Source: Pseudoalteromonas sp. BSi20652
Lineage (GTDB): Bacteria > Pseudomonadota > Gammaproteobacteria > Enterobacterales > Alteromonadaceae
Assembly: GCF_000239855.1 (NCBI RefSeq)
Contig: NZ_BADT01000002.1
Location: forward strand, 1-42,165
Length of the DNA stretch: 42,165 bases
Reading direction: 5' to 3'
The notes below the pieces were generated by a model that worked only from the letters and a program-made list of their open reading frames with translations, was not told where the DNA came from and did not search any database. Of the stretch, positions 34,920 through 42,165 are shown in pieces; position 1 is the stretch's first letter; every line of letters starts with the position of its first letter. Position numbers and translations under genes: made by a program.

Positions 34920-36107
34920 ATGCTCACCAAGGATCCGGTGAACTTAAATTACCCCCCACTATTTGAACAACCACATAATGAGCCTGAAAATTCAGAGCCT
35001 GTGGTTACATTCTCTTATTTAAGTCGTGCTCAGCTTTGCAAACTTCCTAAAGTGTTGCAAAGGCAACTGCAAGACAACCTGTTTGGTGCGCTAGATAAAC
35101 ACCAAGCTGCGCGATTACGCGACGACACTCGGTGCCAATATTGGGCTAAAGACAAAGAGTGGAAAAAGGTACCATATTCTCTGTTTAAGCAAGCTAGTAC
35201 ACGCCTAGCTGTTTACCCAAAACAAACTCAAGCACCAACAAAGTACTCGGGCGCGGTTAATAATGGTTCAATTACATCATCGCAAACAGCGTTGCAAAAC
35301 AATACTTTTATAAATAACACAGTAATGACGCCAAGCACTTCTGCATTTATAAACAGCCAATCAGCTGCGCAAAATAGTCCGCAATTTATAAATCAGCAAA
35401 GTTATAATCAAAAACCTAAAAAAGCGGTGCAACCTATACAACAACATGCGCCCGCTGTACGTATTTATAAGCCAGAGCTAAACAGCACAATGCTACTAAA
35501 AGCGTCTCACACTGTTAGGCAAAATTTTACAACCCACGTACTTAGCGCCGCCGAAACCGTAGATCAATTAGCACAGCAATATACCGGCTATAAAAATGCC
35601 AATTTAATTTACGATTACAACCTAGGTTATAGCGAGCGCAAACCTGCTAAAGCAGGCACAAGCTTAACAGTACCCAGTGGTTGGAAACTCAATATAGAAG
35701 GCTCATGCAGTAACAGCCGCAGTGTAGTTATTCAGTGGCAAGGGCCAACTAGTGGGCAAATAACGCTACAACTAGAAAAAAAGCGCCCCGACGAAGTCTC
35801 GTTTTGGCAGCACTACGCTGAAGTAAAACCGGGTCTTTATAATGTTACGGTAACGGCCAGTGGCGCAACCGACACCACCACATTTACTGTTGAACAACCC
35901 ACTCTAGCCTACGAAATAGAACTACTCGACGAAGCTGGCGAGCCACAAGCCAACATGGGCTACAAAATACGCCTACGCAACGGCCACATTATTACCGGGC
36001 AGCTAGATCAAAACGGTTATGCCAACGTATCAGGCCCCGACTTTGAAAACGCTAAAGTCAGCTTTTTTGAACTCGACAGCGAAGATTGGTCTGTAGGCAA
36101 AGTTTAA
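34920..36107 (+). CDS. Effector-module protein with LysM-like and VgrG-tail-like segments
   Basis: 395 residues from ATG 34920, with GAGG seven bases upstream (ATG 34914 is too close to it). Part one (about 25-98): FSYLSRAQLCKLPKVLQRQL and other segments of no known family. Part two (about 100-185): Gln/Asn/Ser-rich linker of low complexity. Part three (about 205-252): LysM-like, with ETVDQLAQQYTG, then NLIYDYN and ending SLTVPSG. Then a beta-rich Ig-like stretch, and a C-terminal YEIELLDEAGEP...GQLDQNGYANV motif like those on T6SS VgrG tails and adaptors. Probably helps load or carry the downstream effector; this role is inferred. Confidence 0.65.
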   Translation: MLTKDPVNLNYPPLFEQPHNEPENSEPVVTFSYLSRAQLCKLPKVLQRQLQDNLFGALDKHQAARLRDDTRCQYWAKDKEWKKVPYSLFKQASTRLAVYPKQTQAPTKYSGAVNNGSITSSQTALQNNTFINNTVMTPSTSAFINSQSAAQNSPQFINQQSYNQKPKKAVQPIQQHAPAVRIYKPELNSTMLLKASHTVRQNFTTHVLSAAETVDQLAQQYTGYKNANLIYDYNLGYSERKPAKAGTSLTVPSGWKLNIEGSCSNSRSVVIQWQGPTSGQITLQLEKKRPDEVSFWQHYAEVKPGLYNVTVTASGATDTTTFTVEQPTLAYEIELLDEAGEPQANMGYKIRLRNGHIITGQLDQNGYANVSGPDFENAKVSFFELDSEDWSVGKV

Positions 36108-36116
36108 GGATACACA

Positions 36117-36785
36117 ATGACCCAACAACACACCGTAGCCCAAGGTGAAACGCTATTGCGCATAGCTAAGCAATACGGCTACCAAACATCTAAAGCGCTT
36201 TACAACCACCCAAGCAACGCAGAGTTTAAAGCCCTACGCCCAGACCCAAACTTAATTTACCCGGGCGATAAAATTACCATTCCGCCAAAAAAAGAAAAGT
36301 TTATACCGCTGCGCACCAACAGTATTAATAGCTTTGTTGTACAAAACGAAAAAGAGTACTTTCGCCTGCAAATTATTCATGAAGATGGTGACGATATTAC
36401 GGGTAAGCGCATCGTAATTACTATTGGTAGCCAAACAATAGACACTGTATTGCCGAGCGATGGTTTAATAGAAGTTGAGTTAAACGATAACGATTCACTC
36501 ACTGGGCAGGTTGATTTATACCTCAAGGAAGATCAAAGCTCACCTAGTGAAAGTTTTACTGCACAAGTTGGTCATTTAGATCCCGTTGATACACTTTCAG
36601 GTGTGCAAGCTCGCTGTAATTTATTAGGCTTTGACTGCGGTACAGTTGATGGAATTAACGGCTCAAAAACTAAAGCCGGTGTTAAGGGGTTTCAATTTGT
36701 ACATGGCTTAGAGGTTGACGCAATAGCAGGGGAAAAAACAAAAGCTAAGTTAAAGCAAGTTTATGGTTCTAAATCTAAGGAATAG
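36117..36785 (+). CDS. LysM and peptidoglycan-binding domain protein
   Basis: 222 residues without signal peptide. LysM domain at about 4-56 (HTVAQGETLLRIAKQYGY to YPGDKITIP), a central beta domain (about 65-150), and a C-terminal PG_binding_1-like domain (about 155-217, LSGVQARCNLLGFDCG, GVKGFQFVHGLEVDAIAGEKT). Proteins of this layout are often found beside T6SS spike and effector genes. Lack of a signal peptide fits delivery or loading by T6SS rather than Sec. Located nine bases after the first gene of the module. Confidence 0.82.
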   Translation: MTQQHTVAQGETLLRIAKQYGYQTSKALYNHPSNAEFKALRPDPNLIYPGDKITIPPKKEKFIPLRTNSINSFVVQNEKEYFRLQIIHEDGDDITGKRIVITIGSQTIDTVLPSDGLIEVELNDNDSLTGQVDLYLKEDQSSPSESFTAQVGHLDPVDTLSGVQARCNLLGFDCGTVDGINGSKTKAGVKGFQFVHGLEVDAIAGEKTKAKLKQVYGSKSKE

Positions 36786-36786
36786 A

Positions 36787-39700
36787 ATGAATACAGCAAA
36801 TAATGCCTTACCTATGGCGGTTAATAGCATCAATAAAGTGATAGTTGATACTGAAGTGACACCTATTTATCCCGTGCGATATGCCTATGCCAATTTTTTT
36901 GAAGAAACATTACATGAAAATGCGCTACCTACAGATTTGAATACGTTATTACATGCAAGAACGATTAAAGATGGGCAGGGTTATATTGTTCGTTTACTGC
37001 GTGAAGGCTGGGTTTATCTATTTGATGAAGATAATCCTGCAACAGATTTACTGCATATTTTTAAATATGAAAAACGCAAAAGTGATAAAGGCGTAGCGAC
37101 TGAACACTTTGTTAAATACAAATTTAAAAATGGTGTCGATGCTTCTCAAGGTATCGAAGTGGATACACGTAAAAAGTGTAAGCTTTCCGATGATGGTAGC
37201 TATGGTTTTGTATTTGCCAGTAGAGAGGTAAAAAAAGTCTCTATTGTTTATACCGAGCATGAATTAGCGAAGGAAGTAATTGATAAGCTGCAAAGTCAGC
37301 AAAGCTTTCGTCGCGAATGCATGCAGTTAATTGACCTTCAAAAAGAAGACGGGCAGGACTTTGTTCCAGCAACAGAAATCAACTTGTGGAAGCTTGTTGA
37401 GGATTACAGAGAGCGTAAAGAGCGTTTTCTAAAGTTTCAAGCAAGTACAGAGGCTGATCAAAATGAAATTAGTTTAGATGTACTAACTACGGATGACTCC
37501 TATGAGCTTGATGCAAGTTACATTTCCTTACTTATTAATCACACATTGAGGTTTTCTAAACAATCTAAAATTGTTGCGTTATTTGATCCTGTTGGACGAC
37601 AAAAAGATATTGCACTTGCCCATGCTCAGCTGTGTATTTTACAGCAAGCCGAATCCGCTCAAAACATTTATCCCTACACAATAGGCGCGTTTGTACAAGC
37701 GCTTCGTAGTAGTAAAGACGAAGTTATTAAAGAAGCCTTAGCAGAAAACATCAACTGGCAAGAGCATGGCCGCTATTGGCAAGCAATGGATAAACGACAG
37801 CGTACATACTTAGCACGCCAGCAAGAGTTCGTCGATTTGTATAGCGCATTTATGGAAGCTGCGCCGCATCAAAATCAAGTAGGGAGTTTGAATACCTACC
37901 TGCAAAGTTTTTTTGCAGAGCCCCAACAAGATGCTGGGAAGGAAAGTGAACTTGTTAAGGTGTGCGATATCTATACTGATATGTTTGCCGGAATGTTAGC
38001 GTCAGCACCGGGAAATAAAGCCTTTGAGCAGTTGTTTATTGCAGGGGCTGAACAGGCCGACAGCAACAGTAATACGTCACCAATCGCCATATTTTGGCAC
38101 TATTTTTTAAGGCCAATTGTTACGCAACCACAAAAGGGCACTGACTTTACTGCAAACACCCTAAGAGCCTTAGATAGACTGATGGTGACGATAGCCCCGC
38201 TTATCTCTAAGTTATATTCACCAACAAAGGTGAGTTTGGACTACGCAAAAAAACTATTTGGTGTAAGTGCAGGGGCGGGGATTAACTATATCGCCAACAA
38301 AGTAGTCCCCGCTATCTTAAACGCGTATGGCATACAAATACTCGATAAAACAGTTTCTCTCACTGAGCCACAGCTAGAGAAACTGCTTAACCAAGTCATC
38401 AATGACTCAAACTTAAACCACAACTTACATGTAACTAACCCGCAAACAGCAGAGCGTTATGTCGGCAGTGCTGAGCGCAAAATTAAACTAGGGCAAGCGG
38501 CATTTGACTGGGTTGAAGGCGTAAAAGACGCTAAACTCCCCACCCTGATTACCCTATCAGAAATTCAGGTTGATGCTCGTCATTACAATAATTATGAGTT
38601 TGTACATAGCCCTTACAGTGAAGCGAGTAAAATTGCGCTTTTAGTAGATGGCAGCTTTGCTGGTTTAAGTGCCTTTTTTAATCTTTCAGCAATTAACGAC
38701 CTAATCCACCAAAATCGATTTGATATAACAAACCCACTCAAAAACCGCTCAACATTTCAATCAGTGATGACATGGACGAGTGTGCTCTCAGCGCTAACGG
38801 TTGATATCGCTACCATAGGAAGTGACACACTAAAACTAGGTGCTAAGGTGCAGCCTAAGTTGTTACAGCCACAAGCAATGCAAAAGTTATCATCGCAGGC
38901 AACACGTTTAAGTAAATCACTAAGCGAGTTTGTTACGGGTAAAGTGGCTGCTCGGCTTATTTTAGTGGCGAATATTACTGGTGGTATTAGTTCATCAATA
39001 AGTAGCTTACATGCATTTAATATGGGCAGTGATGAGGAAGGGGTTGGCTACTTAGCTATTTCAGCAGGCTCTTTTATTTTGGCAGGGCAAGCGATGCTTT
39101 ATGGTGCCGGTGGAACAGCAGCAACTGGCGCCTTGCCAATAAGTCTTGTTTTAACTGTTGTGGGGTTAATTGCAATCGGTGCTGGTGCGACAGTTGCATT
39201 TATCCATGGTAAAAACGATGTAGAATTATTGCTCTCTTGTTGTTTTTGGGGGAGTAGTGAAAAGTATCCATTTTGGGACAAGGGTAGTAAATATAATCCG
39301 TTTGATTCATCGGATGCTAGGCCGGCTATAAATAAAAGATTACCTATGGCTTATACGGTATATGATGATAAAAAAATAGCCGATGCTTACAAAGTGGAAT
39401 TGCAAGAATTTGAAAATTTATTTAATCGTCCGGTATTAGCGCTTGAGCATAAAACGGGGCAATCAGATTTTCATTTTACGTTACCTAATTTTAAGCAGGG
39501 AATATCGCAATTGCATTTTAAAATCATGGTAAATAGGTTAGAACAAGCTGATGATGTGGCGACGATTGCATCACAAAAAGGGGGGAGCGAAATTTATACA
39601 GTTGTACCTGAAGAAGCCTCTGCTTTAACTAAGCAATTAAAAGAGCAGCTAAACGCACTAAAAAGCGATTTAACATCAGGGTTGGCAACATTTATGTTAA

Positions 39701-39852
39701 GTTTACAGCATGAGCACAAAAACAATGTGACTTTGTATTGGTACTATGAGCCTAGCCCTAATAGTATTGTGCCTAAGCGTTACTTAGTTGAAAACGAAGT
39801 CCTTGATGATGCAATTATTGGTATGATTGATAATGACTTTATGCCTAACTGA
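36787..39852 (+). CDS. T6SS effector of the VasX/BTH_I2691 type (predicted)
   Basis: 1021 residues; ATG 36787 has AAGG about six bases upstream and follows the previous stop by one base. The N-terminus has the family pattern IYPVRYAYANF and a following GYIVRLLREGWVYLFDED, as in BTH_I2691/VasX-type effectors. A long helical middle ends in a cluster of hydrophobic segments at about 615-640, 715-740 and 750-808 (rich in Gly/Ala), then a soluble tail of about 200 residues. VasX-type proteins disrupt target-cell membranes. No signal peptide. The next two genes are likely immunity or helper proteins. Confidence 0.75.
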   Translation: MNTANNALPMAVNSINKVIVDTEVTPIYPVRYAYANFFEETLHENALPTDLNTLLHARTIKDGQGYIVRLLREGWVYLFDEDNPATDLLHIFKYEKRKSDKGVATEHFVKYKFKNGVDASQGIEVDTRKKCKLSDDGSYGFVFASREVKKVSIVYTEHELAKEVIDKLQSQQSFRRECMQLIDLQKEDGQDFVPATEINLWKLVEDYRERKERFLKFQASTEADQNEISLDVLTTDDSYELDASYISLLINHTLRFSKQSKIVALFDPVGRQKDIALAHAQLCILQQAESAQNIYPYTIGAFVQALRSSKDEVIKEALAENINWQEHGRYWQAMDKRQRTYLARQQEFVDLYSAFMEAAPHQNQVGSLNTYLQSFFAEPQQDAGKESELVKVCDIYTDMFAGMLASAPGNKAFEQLFIAGAEQADSNSNTSPIAIFWHYFLRPIVTQPQKGTDFTANTLRALDRLMVTIAPLISKLYSPTKVSLDYAKKLFGVSAGAGINYIANKVVPAILNAYGIQILDKTVSLTEPQLEKLLNQVINDSNLNHNLHVTNPQTAERYVGSAERKIKLGQAAFDWVEGVKDAKLPTLITLSEIQVDARHYNNYEFVHSPYSEASKIALLVDGSFAGLSAFFNLSAINDLIHQNRFDITNPLKNRSTFQSVMTWTSVLSALTVDIATIGSDTLKLGAKVQPKLLQPQAMQKLSSQATRLSKSLSEFVTGKVAARLILVANITGGISSSISSLHAFNMGSDEEGVGYLAISAGSFILAGQAMLYGAGGTAATGALPISLVLTVVGLIAIGAGATVAFIHGKNDVELLLSCCFWGSSEKYPFWDKGSKYNPFDSSDARPAINKRLPMAYTVYDDKKIADAYKVELQEFENLFNRPVLALEHKTGQSDFHFTLPNFKQGISQLHFKIMVNRLEQADDVATIASQKGGSEIYTVVPEEASALTKQLKEQLNALKSDLTSGLATFMLSLQHEHKNNVTLYWYYEPSPNSIVPKRYLVENEVLDDAIIGMIDNDFMPN

Positions 39853-39873
39853 AATTTATAAAAAGAGGCCATA

Positions 39874-40898
39874 ATGGCATTAATAAAACCAATTTACCCA
39901 GTACCATTAATCAATAAGATAAAAGCGTTGCTGGCATTTAAATTACCTAGCGAAAAGATGCCACCACAGCCGATCACCTATGTTGATAATGATGTCTGTA
40001 AGCTTAGCAACAACTCTATTAAAGCCCGTAATATGGGCATTATCCCTATGTTATTCATGGTGTCATTTATAGCGTTTTACCAGATAGCGGATTTTTATTC
40101 TATGTGGAAATCAACGGAAGAGAGTATGATGAAAATGGTTGATTTCTATAAAAAAAATATGGAGAAGATTATTTTTTATCCTCAAATGTTGAACCAGTTC
40201 ATAAAAGTTTTTACGATATGTTTGATGAAAATGGCAAAATGTCATTAAGTCGTTATATGCATTATCACTATTATGAAACCGCTGATGTGGGCGGTACGCG
40301 CAGATTAAAAAGAGATGTTATCATGTCGGTATTTTACATGCTGACACTTCCTCCCTTATTGTATTTTCTAATCTTTTTTAAACGCCAAGCGCCGATGGTG
40401 TTTGACCGTAATCGGCAAATTGTTTATCACTGGTATAAGGGCAACGTTCGCGCCCAGCATTTTAAAGACCTACGAATACATGAAGACTCTCAAATGATGC
40501 GCATTCAAACGCGTAGCTTCGGTAAACGCGGGGAAATGCAATGGGCAAATTTTATGGTGCAACCGCGCCATAATCCTTATTACAACGGTAAAGATGCGTA
40601 CGAGCCAGTATTTGCGTTTATTTGCCAATTTATGGAGTATGGCCGCGAGCATGTAATGTCGCAGTGCAAGCAATGGCAATCAAATGACAAACCCTTTGCA
40701 TTTTTTGATGATGAAAAACCAAAAGATTTTGCGCAGCAGCTAAATGCGGTGTTAACACATTTATCAGAGAACGATACAGATATCCCGCTTGATAAAGACA
40801 ATTTACCCTTATCTACAGGGATGGACATGAGCATGAGTATGCGCTTAAGTAGGGCCGAGAGTCGAGAAAGTAATAAGGATGTGGACAAGAGTGAATAA
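39874..40898 (+). pseudogene. DUF6708-like membrane protein, frameshifted at an A8 run
   Basis: The first part (39874-40248) encodes 124 residues with a membrane helix at about 57-75 and ends in an unlikely tail. The second part (frame of 40218-40898) has a second membrane helix (VIMSVFYMLTLPPLLYFLIF) and MVFDRNRQIVYHWYKG, like DUF6708 proteins encoded beside T6SS effectors. The second frame is open back through YGEDYFLSSNVEPVHKSFYD to the run of eight A at 40150-40157. A ninth A would fuse both into one protein of about 341 residues. It could be broken, slipping, or a sequencing error. In this position, an immunity protein or helper is likely. Confidence 0.65.
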
Positions 40899-40915
40899 AG
40901 GATTTGTTGAGATAA

Positions 40916-41448
40916 ATGGCATTAATTATGGACAACCTCATAAAATGTCTCACCACACTCACTTTTACATTATTTGCTGTAGGCTGTTCGTCAACAGGTA
41001 AAATTGATTACATGGTCGCAGGTGTCGGCACCGAAAATGGCAATGCAATTTTGGGGCGCTCTGTAGTATTTGATGATAAGTGGGGAATACCGTCAGGGGC
41101 AATTGGGTGCTGCTATGGTGAAACAAGAGCGACGGTAAGTGTTTACGATCAAAAATTCCCAGAAAAAGTAGCTGTTGAATGGTTAGATAAGTCAGAAAAT
41201 AGAATTTACTTTGGTGAAGTGGCAATAGACAAAAAGGTTATAAATTAGCTAAAGACTTACCAAGATATACCGTTGTAAGTACAGGTCGTAAAGCAAAAGA
41301 GATTATCCCTTATTTAATAATTGGTATGAGCGAAACCGGTGACATAAAAGTATGGTTATCAAATGCGCCATCAGGTAAAAATAGAGTAGATCATGTATTA
41401 CACGAACTAGGCTCAGGGCAAGCACAGTGGCGTGAGAATAGTCAGTGA
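40916..41448 (+). pseudogene. DUF2931-like lipoprotein, frameshifted at an A5 run
   Basis: Frame one (40916-41248) has a signal peptide ending FAVGC-SSTG, a likely lipobox, and then a beta-rich domain ending in an abrupt IDKKVIN. The next frame continues from about 41236 as GYKLAKDLPRYTVVSTG and PYLIIGMSETGDIKVWLSNAP to TGA 41446-41448. This IGM...G.I.VWL pattern is typical of DUF2931 lipoproteins. Adding one A to the run 41231-41235 joins both into about 177 residues. Met5 (40928) may be the real start. A periplasm-facing lipoprotein is a plausible immunity protein for the upstream effector. Confidence 0.62.
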
Positions 41449-41546
41449 AATGATTGTCGTCCGTAGCTTTGGATAATGGTACTACAAGCCAAGTAGCTAT
41501 TTATATTACCTCGTAAATAAGTGCATGTAGTAAAAGGATAATTTTA

Positions 41547-42165
41547 ATGACGTTTTTAAAAAATCACAGGATGCTTTGCGCCCTCAGCGTTTGTTTTAAC
41601 TTATTGCTAAGCGGTTGCTCAGAGCCATCATCGCAAAGTTCACCACAAGTAGAAGTTGATGTTGCTAAATACCCATGGGCTAAAGAGCACAAAAACCATC
41701 CAGAGTGGCCACTAGAAATACGCGAAGAGGTGTATGGCGATGCAGATACATTTTCAACCCCGCGGTTAATGTTTTGGAATAAATATAAAGGCAGTGAAGT
41801 GCGCACGCTGTGGTCATCACGGTTAGATGGCTCAGACAGGCGTCGTATTATTCCTGAAAAAATATTTACCCAAATGGAGCCTGCCGGATTGCATCCACCA
41901 GCACGCTCACCAGATAACCGTTATATTGCTATTTCGGGCTATATAAATGATAGAGCAACTCGTCAGCTTTACGACACCAAAGAGAGAAAACTAATCACCA
42001 TGTCAGCTGGAGGAGGAGTCCCTCATTTTAATTGGACGTCGGACAGTGAAAACGTCATTTTTTATGCCAATGGCGAGCATTATAATTACCATGTACCCAC
42101 TAAAAAGCTCAGAGAGCGGCCAATTATTAACTCCAATGGCTTATATTTATTACCAGATGGTAAAA
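41547..42165 (+). CDS. Lipoprotein with beta-propeller-like repeats, 3' end outside window
   Basis: Starts at ATG 41547 with AAGGA eight bases upstream and is open to the window edge (206 codons). The signal peptide ends with a good lipobox NLLLSGC-SE (Cys24). The visible part has TolB/WD40-like blades: LWSSRLDGSDRRRIIP, PPARSPDNRYIAISGYIND, LYDTKERKLITMS, and FNWTSDSENVIFYANG. Likely a periplasm-facing lipoprotein. Whether it belongs to the effector module or starts another unit is not clear; the gap to the previous gene is 98 bases. Confidence 0.8.
   Translation, partial: MTFLKNHRMLCALSVCFNLLLSGCSEPSSQSSPQVEVDVAKYPWAKEHKNHPEWPLEIREEVYGDADTFSTPRLMFWNKYKGSEVRTLWSSRLDGSDRRRIIPEKIFTQMEPAGLHPPARSPDNRYIAISGYINDRATRQLYDTKERKLITMSAGGGVPHFNWTSDSENVIFYANGEHYNYHVPTKKLRERPIINSNGLYLLPDGK

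Noticed and set aside
37048-37260. Antisense frames within the large effector gene
   Set aside because: Short shadows without ribosome sites inside a continuous long coding frame.

Overview
The window reads as chromosomal DNA of a marine gammaproteobacterium close to Pseudoalteromonas (Alteromonadales). This rests on the protein sequences (EF-Tu, the S10 ribosomal operon, PlsB, FabR, CysJIH), the low-GC codon use, and a gene neighbourhood that partly matches the enterobacterial str-fkpA-slyX-yheV-yheS-yheT-yheU region. The assignment is from recall of families, not from a search.

Layout. 1-673 is the 3' end of tuf with its terminator. 908-3427 (minus) holds an M19 dipeptidase, yheU and yheT. 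3464-3777 (minus) holds a 48-residue membrane protein gene with its own terminator and a promoter whose FNR-like box sits exactly at -41.5. About 3.8-6.2 kb separates yheT from the DUF2390 gene and yheS. It is a gene-poor accessory patch containing decayed fragments, a pair of unknown genes, and a truncated, frameshifted Rep_3 plasmid replication initiator. 6263-11657 returns to core genes: DUF2390, yheS, yheV, slyX, a WD40 lipoprotein, a lipoprotein FkpA and rsd. 12189-17547 carries hemE, an EVE-domain protein, tesB and plsB. 17751-22983 is the complete S10 operon (rpsJ-rplC-rplD-rplW-rplB-rpsS-rplV-rpsC-rplP-rpmC-rpsQ), with a strong promoter and a structured leader ending in a terminator-like hairpin. 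It is closed by a terminator and is not followed by the spc operon. 23104-25055 has three poorly known envelope or regulatory genes. 25084-26700 is a secreted multidomain endonuclease I. 27004-31361 is cysJIH (sulfate assimilation). 31463-34790 is sthA and a membrane fatty acid desaturase divergent from fabR, with a FabR-type operator on the desaturase promoter.

34920 to the right edge is a type VI secretion-like effector module. It contains a protein with LysM-like and VgrG-tail-like segments, a LysM plus peptidoglycan-binding protein, a 1021-residue VasX/BTH_I2691-like effector with C-terminal membrane segments, a frameshifted DUF6708-like membrane protein, a frameshifted DUF2931-like lipoprotein, and the start of a beta-propeller-like lipoprotein. 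No vgrG, hcp or structural T6SS gene is in view.

Five accessory genes each look broken by a one-base shortening of a homopolymer, while the roughly 30 core genes are intact. No tRNA, rRNA, CRISPR array or intact insertion sequence was seen.
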